Source: Bremia lactucae
Lineage: Eukaryota; Oomycota; Peronosporomycetes; Peronosporales; Peronosporaceae
Assembly: GCF_004359215.1 (NCBI RefSeq)
Contig: NC_090612.1
Coordinates: 4,695,798-4,719,474, forward strand
Direction: 5' to 3'
DNA: 23,677 bases
Within the stretch, counting starts at the first letter, position 1. The number at the start of each line of letters is the position of its first letter. This document shows positions 1-10,954 of this stretch, piece by piece. Both the position numbers and the translations under genes were made by a program. The notes beneath the pieces are model-generated. The model ran no database searches, had not been told where the DNA came from, and saw only the letters and a list, made by a program, of their open reading frames with translations.

Positions 1-1
1 A

Positions 2-3000
2 TCAGCTGAGCTGAGAACGGTGATTGATGGACAAGAGGTCATGGTCGACCTCTCTGAAGTTCATTATGCAGAAAACCTAGCTGCCAACATCATCAGCTAT
101 GGTGTATTTAAAGAGCGCGGAGTTTATCTAGAGAGACATGGCAACCATAGCTACGTGGTGCGTCAAGCGGACAAGATGAAAATCTTTGAGGTCTTCCGCC
201 GCATTAACGTTCTAACACTTGACGTAAAGTGCGAAAATTAACAAAAGATGAACAAGCTCGAGGAATCAGTTCGGCCGTGCACCAAGTTTACAACAAGGTT
301 GACGAAGCCGTAACAGAGACAACACTTTTGGAACTCCACCAGCGACTCGGCCATTTGGCTTACGACACTGTTGTACGCATGGCCGACTCGGCAGGATCGG
401 GAATTCGACTTACGGATCTATCTCGGCCTAACTGCCTTACTTGCGCACAGGGCAAGCAGAGTAAGAACAACCAGTCCAAGAAGGATGCGGGCAGAAACGC
501 ACCGATCGACAAACTTGGCGGGGTTATCGGTAGTGATATCAAGGGACCGATGACACCGAAAGACAGACGTGGTAATAGATACCTATTCAATTTCGTTGAC
601 TACTCGACCAACTACGTACGTGTTTTTGTCGCGAAGAACAAGGTTGAGGCGACCAAGAACTTTGAAAATTTTCTACTCTACTTTGAGAAGAGATTTAATT
701 GTCGCGTCCATGTGTTGCGGACCGATGGCGGTAAGGAGTACACCAACGTGGACGCGTTTTGCAATTCAGTTGGTGTGAGACGCCAAGTTAGCGAAGCTGA
801 GAATCAGGATTTAAATGGAAAAGCTGAAAGAATGCATAGGACGAGTCTAAACATGGCGAGGTGCATGCTGTTTGCGAGTGGTCTACCGCTGTACTTTTGG
901 GGCGATGCCGTTGAGTACGCGGCGTATGTTGTAAATCGAAGCTCGTGCAGCACCAACACAAACCGTATGTCGCCGATCGAGATGCTGACAGGAACTGTCC
1001 CCAGCTTATCGAATACGGTGACTTTCGGCAGTACTTGCTCGGTATTCAGAATTTCAGGCAAAAAGACGTGGAAGCCAAGATCACAGGTCGGAATGATACT
1101 CGGCAAAAATGATGAAACCAAGGGTTTCAAAGTTTACCTGCCAAAGGAGAGAATTGTCATCACAACTCAGAACGTTCGAAACGTTGAGATGCTTAATAGT
1201 GATCAGAATGCGCAATTACAGGCACAGCTGGAGCGTGAAGACCCTAATCTGCGACGCTCTGTACTAGAGCAGGACGAGGTCGCTAAGCGGAAGGAGCCGA
1301 GACAGATCTCCCGCGACAAAAGAAGATCACCGCAAAGTCTAAGAAGAGCACAGCTAAGGCGAAAAGGAGCGTAAAAGTGGATGACGACTCAGCTAAGTCG
1401 ATTGATTCTGACAGCGATGTCGAACTACTGCCCACCGAGGACGAGAAGGTTCCTCACATACGAACGCGCAACATGGGATTCAAGTACGTTCCCGTAAACC
1501 GGGTGAGTGCAGTATTGCTCTAGGACCCAAAGCGTTATCGCGATGCGATGAAACACTCGCGGATGAAGCAGTGGGAAGAGGCAATGCAAACGGAGATAGA
1601 TGCATTGGAGCACAACGACACTTAGGAGGTGGTACAGAAGCCACGTGAGGCCAAGTTACTTCATATTAAGTGGCTGTATAAGCTTAAGATGCACGCCAAC
1701 GGTACTGTCGAGCGGTACAAAGCGAGGCTAGTGGCACGTGGCGATGAACAAGTGTATGGTGTTGATTATATATACACATTCTCGGCAGTGATGGAAATGA
1801 TATCTGGCAAGGTCATTCTCGCGGTGTCAAGAATCTGGGGTGTGCCTGCGCGTCACGGCGATGTGCCAAATTTGTACGTTAAAGCCGACAAGGAAGAAGA
1901 TTCGAAGATATTACTTCACCTTCCGCAGGGAATGGACATTGACGCCGAATTAATGAAAAAGCTCGGCGTGACGGATAAGAGACAGCTCGCTCTGAGACTC
2001 AAAAAAGGCTTGTATGGCCTGAAGCAATCAGGCAGGCTGTGGAATCTGATGCTCCACGACATATTGAAGTCACTCGGTTTCAGCCAGAGCTACACGGACA
2101 GCTGCTTATACATTAAAGAGGATGTCAAGGGCAGGACACTCGTGGGTATATACGTGGATGATGTACTAGCTACGGGTACCAGAGTACAGATGGTCGACGA
2201 GTTTTTTTGATGACATGAAGGTTGTTGAGCTAAAGGATCTCGGCGTTGTTACCAAGTCTTGGTATCGTATTTGACGATGACGTCAAAACCGGCTGGGTAT
2301 AAGACCAGGAATGTGTCATCGAAGAAATGCTCGAGAGGTTCGGGTTTTCCAATTCGGCATCAGTGAGAGTGCCGATCGGTGGAGAAGACGGAGATACAGG
2401 CAGCGCACTGCTACCGTCGGAAGGCAGCAACACACCACAGAGACCGACTGTGCAGATGTTCAGTCGATGGTGGACAGTCTCCTATGGATAGCCCGGTGCA
2501 CGCGCCCCGATATAGCGTTTGCAGTACACCGAGCGACCCGATGCTCCGATGCACCGAGCGAAGGTGATTGGAGCTCGATTAAAAAGATAGCCAAATACCT
2601 GAAGGGTACTAAGCATTTCAAGTTTATGATGCGCGATGACCCATCTGCGATGAAAGGAGAAGACGTGCCAGTCGAAGGTTTCAGCGACGCTGATTACGCA
2701 GCCGACAAGACTACCCGCGAATCGGTGAGCGGTGGCGTGTTGATGGTGAGTGGCATGATTGTGGGCTGGCTATGCAAGAAACAGAATTGCGTGGCTCTAT
2801 CTACAATGGAGGCTGATTTCGTGGCGGCTTCTCAAACTGCCGCTGAGATGGTGGGCATCATGGAGCTACTTAAAGAGATCGGCGTGCTGATTTAAACGGA
2901 GTCAATAATTCACGTCGACAATCAAGCAGCGATCGCTCAGATCAATAGTGAAGACACGTCCGGTCGAGCCAAGCATATTGACGTAAGGTTCAAGTTTGTT

Positions 3001-3135
3001 AAGGATCTCGAAAAGAAAAAGGTAATCAAGGTACAGTACTGCGAGTCCAAGAGTATGCGTGCGGACATCCTGACCAATGTCCTCCCAGCGCCGAGACTCA
3101 GCGAACTACGCGGACTTGTGATGCTCAGTGGGTAA
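2..3135 (+). pseudogene. Copia polyprotein relic: integrase, reverse transcriptase, RNase H
   Basis: Segments read in different frames. Frame 2 covers 2-241 and contains LSEVHYAENLAANIISYG, the protease/pre-integrase linker. Frame 1 covers 229-1374 and holds the HHCC zinc-binding module (His37, His42, Cys69, Cys72 of that 381-residue segment) and an integrase core with Asp103, Asp166 and Glu200 present. Frame 3 runs from about 1360 to 2210 and holds the RT, with KARLVARG, GLYGLKQSGRLW and the catalytic YVDD at 2151-2162. Two TAG codons (1521-1523 and 1623-1625) interrupt the integrase-RT linker. A run of seven T at 2202-2208 shifts the frame; six would keep it. Further changes lie near 2257 and 2460, with TAA at 2300. 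Frame 1 from about 2460 to 3135 is the RNase H, with SDADYAADKTTRES, VALSTMEADFVAAS, a TAA at 2893 and VDNQAAIAQ after it. Enough survives to be sure of the family; it cannot make a full polyprotein. Confidence 0.9.
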
Positions 3136-3195
3136 GGACATCCACCCGGGAAGGAGATATAAATCAGGACGACCACTGAGATGAAAGGGCGCGAC

Positions 3196-3409
3196 TGTTG
3201 ACATGACAGGATGCGACTGATGCGTGAAAGACGCAACCATTAGGAGTGGTTCGAAGAAACCGACGCAGAGGAGATTGAAGGTAACGGACGGCTATAGCTA
3301 GGATCACACTCTAAAATACATTTGGTTCTCAACTTTCTATCTAACTCTCAGCCCGTGTTGAACAACATCGTACGCTTCGCTTCGCCACGCTTCGCCTGAA
3401 CTTTCAACA
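3196..3409 (+). repeat. Putative 3' LTR of Copia relic 1
   Basis: The segment begins TGTTGA and ends TCAACA, a perfect 6-bp inverted terminal pair as expected for Copia LTRs. It lies 60 bp after the polyprotein stop and is preceded by a purine-rich stretch (GAGATGAAAGGG, 3179-3190). It is 214 bp long, and CTTCGC recurs several times at 3373-3396. No second copy is visible in the window, so the boundaries rest on the terminal motif and position only. It could equally be the 5' LTR of relic 2, or one shared by both. Confidence 0.5.
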
Positions 3410-3415
3410 ATTCTG

Positions 3416-6400
3416 ATGGCAAAGTACCAGACGCATCGCGCAGACTACCTCGTGCATGCTGAAGAATAGGCGCACTTTGCGCAGTTGATTGAGATGGAAT
3501 CTCTATCAGGACGTGCTTTTGGAAGAGAAGTGGTCGCTCATGTGGAAGAGTCGACGTTGCGAAAAAGACACGTACCTGCTATGGGTGAAGATAGACAGGG
3601 CACGTCAAGGTTGATTGTAGAAACAAGAAAACTGGCAACCCAAATGAAGGTCTTCGAGGCAACGGCGGTGGAATCTTGTGCTCGCCAATTGGCGAAGGCA
3701 CCAGTGCTAAAAATACTCGCGTCATGTTCAGTTGGCTAAGACACTGACGATTGGGAGCGTCACCGATCATGGTGGTGACGAATAAATTCTGGACTGTGGA
3801 TTCAGTCGACGCCTTGTCAACAATTTGTCTTTATTATCTGGCGGATGGAGGCTCAGTCAAGCTGTCGCGTGTCGGTAGTGTGGTACTTACTGAGTTAGCT
3901 GAAGGGCGACAAAGGGACATCACGTTGACTGACGTCTATCTCGCGCCAGAGCTCTATCGCAATATAATTCTTACGGCAAGCTCGAGCGCAAGGGTACTTA
4001 CTTAATAGCGTAGGATGTCACAAAGCGGGCACTATCAGAGCGCAGAGATGGTGAAGCCATATTTGACACATCGGTGTAATATAATGAACTTTACGTGGAG
4101 ACAGTGGATCTAATACGTAGTCCTAGTTATCTTAGTGACGTTTGAGAGGCGGATACTAACATATGAGATTTCGGACGAGTCGACCAAGGACATACAGAGT
4201 GGATTACTGTACCGATTTCACCAGCGACTAGATCATTGGGCTTACTACGCGGTTGAGCAGATGGGAAGAGAATTAGCGTCTGGCATCAAACTTACGGATC
4301 ATTAAGACCTACGCGTGTGTCACGCGCTGAAGGGAAGCAAACCAAGAATGCACAGTCTCACAAGGACACAGGTGCTTACTCGCCGATCGACTGGATTGGC
4401 GGTGTCATATGCTTAAACCTATTAAAATTATTTCTTGGATCACAAGTCAAATTGCTGTCGCGTGCTCTCGGCAAGACCAAGGGTCAACCGGCGAAAAGTT
4501 CGAGCATTTTATTTTATTTTTTAGCGTCAGTTCGACTATCGCGTACATGTGCTAAATACGGATGGCGGAGGCGAGTATAAGAACGTGGACCTGTTTTGCA
4601 AGTCTAAAGGTGTTTCAAGACAAGAAAGTGAAGCGAGAATTCAAGTATTGAATAGAATAGATGAGCGAATGCAACGGACGGACTTAACATGGCTCGCTCG
4701 ATAGTACTTGCCAGTCGACTCCCTTTGTCGTTTTGGGGTGATGCGGCTGGGCATGCTTCATACATTCTCAATCGCAGCCCAACAAGCGCTAACGAAAGCA
4801 TGCATCGCCGATGGAGGTCCTTACAAAGCTTGCCCTGATTTGCGTGTAATTGTGGCTTTTGGATCTGTATGCTCTGTAGACCGCGATCCGCGATAGAATT
4901 CGCTCGCTAAAAGGTGTTATCATGTGACGCAGCGACGAAATCAAGGGCTACAGGGCATTTCTGCAAAAAGAAGAACAAGGTTGTGGTCACGCAGCACGTG
5001 AAGGATATCGAAACCCTGAGCGATACGCAAAACAGTTAGCTACCGAGAGCTCTTGAGTTCTTGGGCCAATCAGATGTTACGATTTCGACAGGTTAAGGTG
5101 ACGAGGTATTGGGCTCGGCTAGGAAAGGTCGAAGCGGAAAGAAGAAGTCTAAGTCATGGGCACGCGCTGCGCACAGGACTCGAGGTGCAACCCAACGGAA
5201 GCAGTCTTTCGGTGCTCAGGAGGAGCAAGGCCATTAGTAAGCGTTTCACGTACACGAGCGCGATCCCAAGAGCTATGGTCAAGCGATGCGCAGAAGCAAG
5301 CGCGAAGGATGGGAGATAGCCATGCGTGAGGAGATAGAAGCGCTGTAAGAAAACAAGGTTTGGCGTTTGATCAAACGAGGTACCAGCAGTAATGCACTGC
5401 AGACCGATGCGCAAGGCGATCTCGAGCAGCTAAAGGCTCGCTTGTTTTATGCGGAAACGAACTTACCTTCGCAGCTGTTACGGACATGTCAACGGTGAAT
5501 GTGCTATTTGCTCAGGCGGCAACATGGGGAGTTCTCGCTAAGCAAGGGGATATACGCAACGCTTACATAAAGCGGATAAAGAGTATCCACCTGAAATGCT
5601 TTTACAGTTATTACAAGGCATGGATATTGACGAAAAGACCTCAAAAAATATAGGCGTGTCAAGTAAGAAAGAACTATCTCTGGAATCGTGCAAGAGTTTG
5701 TACGGCCTCAAGCAAGCCGGTCGATTATGGAGCTAGCTTTTGCGCTGATTCTTGGCGTACATGACGTAGTCAGTATATCCTTCAGTCATCGCTTGTCGCC
5801 GTTCTTGATGGACTTCGGTATCCTGGTCCGTTTCAGGAAAAGTGCCAAGTTGTGCGATGCGGGATTCAAGCAGTGCGTTGCTGTCTCAACTGGAAGCGCG
5901 ATGACAAGGACATTGTTGTGATAGAGGTCTACGTTAATGACCTTCTTGTCACTGGTACTGGTGCGGCTTTAGTTGACCGATTCTTTGCAAGTCTTTCAAG
6001 CTTGTCAATCAAGAATCTTGTCCAATGAACAAGTTTTTAGCAGTGCGAGTGGTGCTCAACGACCGTGGCTGCTATGAACTGTACCAGGAGGAGTTAAATA
6101 TGATTTACTACGTGACCACGGGCTCTAATAGGCCAACTCTACGCTTGCACCTTTAGTTGCTGACTGTTGCGGGGTGCACCCAAGTGATAGCGTGTTGTTC
6201 GAGGTCAAGGGCAAGAACGGATTACAAATAGCGCAGGATTTTCAGTCGCTAGTTGGGCCGCTGCTTTGGGTGGCGAGATGCGCACGACCGAACATTGTGT
6301 TTGCAATCGTATTAACCCCTGCTTCACGATTAGAAGCGTGACAAGCCGGTGGCGCGCAACTTAAAGCGCACGAGGTCGATGAAGCTAAACATGAAACCAA

Positions 6401-6875
6401 GCGAAAATAGCAATACGTACGCTAAATAGCAATATGTTGTTACGCTCAAAAGATATTGTGACGCCGATTTCAGCACCGACAAGAATGACAGGAAGTTATA
6501 CTTGTAGGTCTTCACGGTATGCTGAAGTGCCAAGAAACAGGGTAGCTGTTCCTATCGACGATGGATATCGAATTTGTGGCGGCATCGGGGTTGCCCGAGA
6601 GCTTTTAGGCGTGCGGGAAATGTTATGCAAAATTGGCGTGGTGCCAAAATTACCCATACTAATGCATGTGAAAAATCAGGCTCGCTTAGGGGAGAAGCCT
6701 CGTTTCTCAAAGCAAAATATATTGGAATTCAAGTCAAAATTATTTGCGTTTTGCCCGTCGTGGAATTATGCTGATACAGTATGTGCGGTCGCAGCAGATG
6801 CTAGCTGATTTGCTGACTAAGGCACTCGACGCGACGAAGCTAGCTACACTACGTGTTTTTATGCATGTCGGATAG
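3416..6875 (+). pseudogene. Decayed Copia gag-pol relic
   Basis: The reading frame changes many times. Recognisable pieces are listed in order. 3751-4005: protease region with WTVDS where the family has D-S-G (Asp codon 3799-3801, Gly replaced by Val), followed by RDITLTDVYLAPEL. About 4197-4330: FHQRLDHWAYYAVEQMG, then SGIKLTDH followed by a stop. 4317-4420: the linker EGKQTKNAQSHKDTGAYSPI. 4561-4680: DGGGEYKNVDLFCKSKGVS, the second integrase Asp region. About 5480-5720: RT pieces with GDIRNAYIK, QGMDIDEK and SLYGLKQAGRLW. 5930-5941: YVND in place of YVDD. 6230-6330: LVGPLLWVARCARPNIVFAI. About 6690-6875: an RNase H tail containing RSQQMLADLLTKALDATKLA, ending in TAG at 6873-6875. None of the enzymes can be functional. 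Confidence 0.85.
3577..3618 (+). other. Relic of the gag CCHC zinc knuckle
   Basis: In frame 1 the codons read C-Y-G-stop-R-stop-T-G-H-V-K-V-D-C. The spacing is exactly C-X2-C-X4-H-X4-C, with the second Cys codon now TGA and another stop (TAG) two codons later. This is the nucleic-acid-binding knuckle at the end of a retrotransposon nucleocapsid. It fixes the gag end of relic 2 and shows how little of gag remains upstream. Confidence 0.65.
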
Positions 6876-6890
6876 GACGGTGAAATTTCA

Positions 6891-6963
6891 GCCCAGGAGG
6901 AGTGTTGGAAATGTTGTTATTCTAGTCGTTTCTTGTTAGTTACGAAATGCCTGAAAAAGCACG
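6891..6963 (+). repeat. Purine tract and start of the 3' LTR of Copia relic 2
   Basis: A purine-rich tract (GCCCAGGAGGAG) sits 15 bp after the polyprotein stop and runs straight into TGTTGGAAATG. That is the usual arrangement of a Copia polypurine tract and the first bases of the 3' LTR. I see no matching LTR end (…CAACA) before the ankyrin-like frame at 6964, so the LTR seems truncated, and the end coordinate is arbitrary. Confidence 0.5.
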
Positions 6964-7263
6964 ATGAGATACTTGAAGATGTTTCGCTATCTAACATGTA
7001 TTGCAGCACGCCGTGGAGACTTGGATTCTGCTGGATGGTTGCGTGTATCGACTATGGAGCTCAACTCGCTCTACTCGTGGGAAAATTCTCGAGGAAAGCA
7101 GGTTGTTGGGTTCATAACCGTGTCTGGAAAAGGATCGCCGCTCCACGCAGCGATGCACAATGACCAGCTTAAAATGGTTAGATTTTTGATTTCAATGAGT
7201 TTAAGTAGCGGCCAACGACGTAGCGCCTGTCGGATTAAAAGCTTCGACCAGCTTCAGTTGTAG
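6964..7263 (+). pseudogene. Ankyrin-repeat gene fragment beside the LTR
   Basis: A 99-codon frame begins MRYLKMFRYLTCIAARRGDL and contains GSPLHAAMHNDQLKMVRFLI. The second stretch fits the ankyrin-repeat helix pattern (TPLHxAAxxGxxxxVxxLL), and the first resembles an N-terminal ankyrin helix (AARRGDLDSAGWL). The frame ends at 7261-7263 after only one good repeat, with no continuation seen downstream in any frame. It is either the remains of a larger ankyrin-repeat gene cut by the Copia insertion, or a short transcribed gene. The whole frame lies within 360 bp of the LTR start, so part of it could be LTR sequence that happens to be open. Confidence 0.4.
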
Positions 7264-7843
7264 GAAACGGTTTGGATGGACAAGAGAGGGAGAAAGGTAA
7301 GACAGATAACGCAAAATAATTATGATATTCCTTTTATTTCACTGCTACAGACTTCCTCTCTGACCACTACTCCTGTTTAGCGTCGCTGTTTTGCCAATAT
7401 ATTACTATTACAAAGGAACTCCTCAAACCGTATCATTTTCCCGAATTATTGTTATAATGTCAGAAATATCTAATTAGTTTGTTCAAAATTTAAACCGTTA
7501 GCTGTTGAAAGACAATTTTGGTGGGCTTTAAGTCTTATTTCTGAATAAGTTCTTCCTTGAGGCAAATCACGAAGCATCAAATTTTGGTGGACAGTGTGTA
7601 GTGTTGTTCATATGTTCCCTGGCTCGAAATTTGAACTTTATATTGGTACAAGTGTGTAGTAACATGAACAAAGACACCTGTCGTAATGTACGTCAGGATT
7701 TGTCGGTAGTCCTACGTATGAAGACTTTGACACTCACCAATTAAATTTAAAGCCTTTTATCCAATACCTATCGAGCATCAAAGGTAGTGCGTCATGGTTG
7801 TCTATTGGCATTTTGAATCTGGTTCGACAAATCAAGTAAACAA
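7264..7843. other. Intergenic region upstream of carbonic anhydrase 1
   Basis: This 580-bp AT-rich stretch has no convincing coding frame and no recognisable RNA gene. It should hold the promoter of the carbonic anhydrase at 7844. Short similar phrases recur (CAATTTTGGTGG near 7512 and AAATTTTGGTGG near 7580; GTGTGTAGT near 7595 and 7650), but they are too short to call a repeat family. Confidence 0.5.
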
Positions 7844-8879
7844 ATGCTACACCGCCTACTTAAGCCCTCTTTGACAGTATTGCCTCGTGTGTCTTCGCAC
7901 CTGGTGCGTTTGTCAACGACGGCGCTGCCAACTACTCTTGAACGTCTCTTCGACAACAACAAAAAGTGGCGTGAGGGCAAGAAGCTACTTGACCCCGACT
8001 ATTTCGGCAAGACGTCACGGGGTCAGCATCCGCAATATCTCTGGATTGGCTGCTCAGACTCACGAGTTCCTGCCGAAGAATTGACGGGACTCTCACCCGG
8101 TGAGATGTTTGTGCACCGAAACATCGCTAATCTCGTGGTAAGCAATGACATTAGCTCGCTCTCGGTCGTGCAGTACGCTGTGGAGCACCTGAGGGTGAAG
8201 GACATCATTGTATGTGGCCACTACGGCTGTGGTGGTGTTAACGCCGCTGTCGATAACAAGAGTCGGGGTATGCTCGACAACTGGCTCTGTAACATTCGCG
8301 ACGGTGAGATTTTAAACATAGTTTGATCTACGGAAGCTTTTGACTAATGTTGACATTGACTTGTTTATTGATTCAGTCGTTCGACTACACCACGATGAGC
8401 TACAGGCAATTGACGACCACGACCAGCGAATGCGTCGTACAGTAGAGCTCAATACGATCGAGCAATGCATTAACGTTTTTAAGATTGGGTTGGTGCAACG
8501 CCACCAAGTTAAGTACGGCTTTCCGCGGATTCACGGTCTTGTGTACGACCTCAAGAATGGCAAGCTGAACGAAATGGACATTGATTTCCACTCGTATGTG
8601 CGTCAGTACCAATCCATTTACCAACTGCATCCGTTTCCGAAAGGAGAAGCTCCGATGCTCCGATCCCAACTCCAAGGGAATATGATTCGATTACTGGTTG
8701 AGGGCCACGTCGAGGAGCCGAACTGGATTCGTGTCGAGTTCGTGAAGGATTCCATGTCGAAAGAGCCGCTTCTTTTCAGCGAATCGGAGATCAATAGCGC
8801 CATTGTCAGAGCACAGGATGGCGAGGCTGATAAGAAAATGGTTGATGTTGAGAGGCTTATCCAATGCTTTGATCACTAA
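7844..8879 (+). CDS. Beta-class carbonic anhydrase with a predicted mitochondrial leader (two exons)
   Basis: Interconverts CO2 and bicarbonate at a zinc site. Model: join(7844..8303, 8377..8879), 963 bp, 320 residues. The 73-bp intron starts GTGAGA and ends TTCAG; splicing joins the codon of Val154 and restores the frame (RD-VVRLHHDEL). Beta-class signatures are present: CSDSR, with zinc ligand Cys70 and the Asp72/Arg74 dyad, and HYGCGG, with zinc ligands His126 and Cys129. The N-terminus (MLHRLLKPSLTVLPRVSSHL) is rich in Arg, Leu and Ser with no acidic residues, typical of a mitochondrial presequence, and the paralogue at 19580-20560 lacks it. The ATG at 7844 is chosen because it includes this leader and no earlier in-frame ATG is evident. 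It is convergent with the Rab1 gene downstream. Without splicing the frame stops 8 codons after the donor, so it can be mistaken for a broken gene. Localisation is inferred. Confidence 0.9.
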
Positions 8880-9120
8880 GCTTCGAAGCTGCTTTATCTG
8901 TGGGTGGTACTGAACTAGTCAACGGTAGCCTTATCACTACAACTCCGCATATCACTCAAGCTATATGCTTTAAAAAAATGCAAAGCACGCGAGCGCTTCT
9001 TCAAACAAGTCGCTCGAATAAAAAGCTTGCAATATATTGAATGTTTTGATGAACTTTTGATGCACCGATGTATGAAGTCATCTTTATCGTCTACCGGCTC
9101 TAGGCCTTTGATTGCTGCAA

Positions 9121-10174
<1,054 letters not shown>

Positions 10175-10419
10175 GATTTTTAATCGTATTGAAAAGTGCA
10201 AAGCTTCACTTTTAAATGAAAAGCGCTGCTGATATCGCTGTTTTCCAGAGAGACGACAGAAGGACGCCAAGTGCCGGTTAGTCTTACTTGAGTAGCTTTG
10301 CAGGTGCTCTCCTGTCTAAAAAGGCCACCTTGAAGGAACACGTTTTGGAGGTGAATTCGAAACCTTTTAATTGACGTGACCCACTCAAATTAGTGCGACC
10401 AAACATTTTTGACAAGCTA
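10175..10419. promoter_or_regulatory. Shared upstream region between divergent Rab1 and SPOC-protein genes
   Basis: Only 245 bp separate the Rab1 start codon (minus strand) from the first ATG of the plus-strand gene at 10420. Both promoters must therefore lie here or overlap the transcribed regions. I cannot point to a specific core promoter element with confidence. Confidence 0.4.
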
Positions 10420-10954
10420 ATGGAGAGCGGAGACTCAAATGCAGTGGGCGCGCCGCCAATGAAGACGCGGCGTGGCAGCGGTGGCGCAGTCTACGAAAAG
10501 TACTTGAATATCAAAAGCAATGTACTTCCTGATGATGACACCACTGCCTCAATGGATAAAAACAAGGATATTACGAATTCGACAGGTAAGCCTCGTTGCA
10601 ATGACACTGTATTAGTTGTCGAGTTATTTTCTTGCTAACTTTTTCACTAATCGACCGTAATGGCTATCTTTTGGACCTACTGTGTAGACAAGCAAGAACT
10701 CGAAGCTGGAGAAGTGGTCAGTATTGATGCAAATGTAGCTGCATGTGCTAACGGACCCTCAGGCCACGCGTGTCTGCTGCAGAGCTTGAGATTAAATCTG
10801 AGATAATATCTCACCCTCCGCAAGCACGTCGCAGCTCGAGGTGTCTGTGGTGTCGTTTCTTGATATTAAGGTATCACTTAACTAACAGTTATTGGCACTT
10901 TTTGTGTGTTTGAACGTGCTCGTGCTTTTGAATCAAATTCTTCGTCGCCATCGC
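10420..10954 (+). other. Probable 5' exons of the SPOC-protein gene, splicing unresolved
   Basis: A frame with ATG at 10420 begins MESGDSNAVGAPPMKTRRGS and runs to a good donor (CAG/GTAAGC; exon end 10585). A 102-bp intron to the acceptor TGTGTAG (10687) joins in phase to DKQELEAGEVVSIDANVAA. Beyond this I could not find a combination that reaches the Arg-rich exon in frame. Candidate sites include a donor at GTG/GTCAGT, a TGCTAAC branch-like sequence before CCCTCAG (10764), an acceptor CTGCAG near 10779 and a donor AAG/GTATCA near 10870. The segment may belong to the downstream protein or be a short separate gene. I recognise no domain in it. Confidence 0.4.

Larger units (their letters stand above)
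1..3409 (+). mobile_element. Ty1/Copia LTR retrotransposon relic 1, 5'-truncated by the window edge
   Basis: The domain order integrase, then reverse transcriptase, then RNase H identifies the Copia superfamily (in Gypsy elements integrase comes last). The window begins inside the polyprotein, just before the GAG-pre-integrase region, so the gag, protease and 5' LTR lie outside or are lost. The polyprotein relic ends at a TAA at 3133-3135. After about 60 bp there is a TGTTGA...TCAACA segment that I take as the 3' LTR. Frame changes and stops make it non-autonomous. The opposite end is not visible, so target-site duplications cannot be checked. Confidence 0.85.
3410..6963 (+). mobile_element. 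Ty1/Copia LTR retrotransposon relic 2, heavily decayed
   Basis: A second element of the same superfamily and orientation follows relic 1 directly. In order, one can still read a gag zinc knuckle, an aspartic protease relic, the pre-integrase zinc finger, integrase fragments, RT fragments and RNase H. Then come a purine tract (GCCCAGGAGGAG, 6891-6902) and an LTR start (TGTTGG at 6903). Only about 370 bp precede the protease, much less than a complete Copia gag, so gag has suffered large deletions. How much LTR remains after 6903 is unclear; I end the element at 6963, where an ankyrin-like frame begins. Confidence 0.8.

Noticed and set aside
360..1130. Minus-strand frames opposite the integrase
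   Set aside because: The plus-strand Copia integrase explains this region fully.
3361..3400. CTTCGC short tandem array as a CRISPR or satellite
   Set aside because: There are only a few imperfect hexamers inside a putative LTR, with no spacers or regular period.
8280..8400. Carbonic anhydrase 1 split into two genes or frameshifted pseudogene
   Set aside because: A 73-bp GT-AG intron joins both frames in phase and reproduces the sequence of the intact paralogue across the junction.
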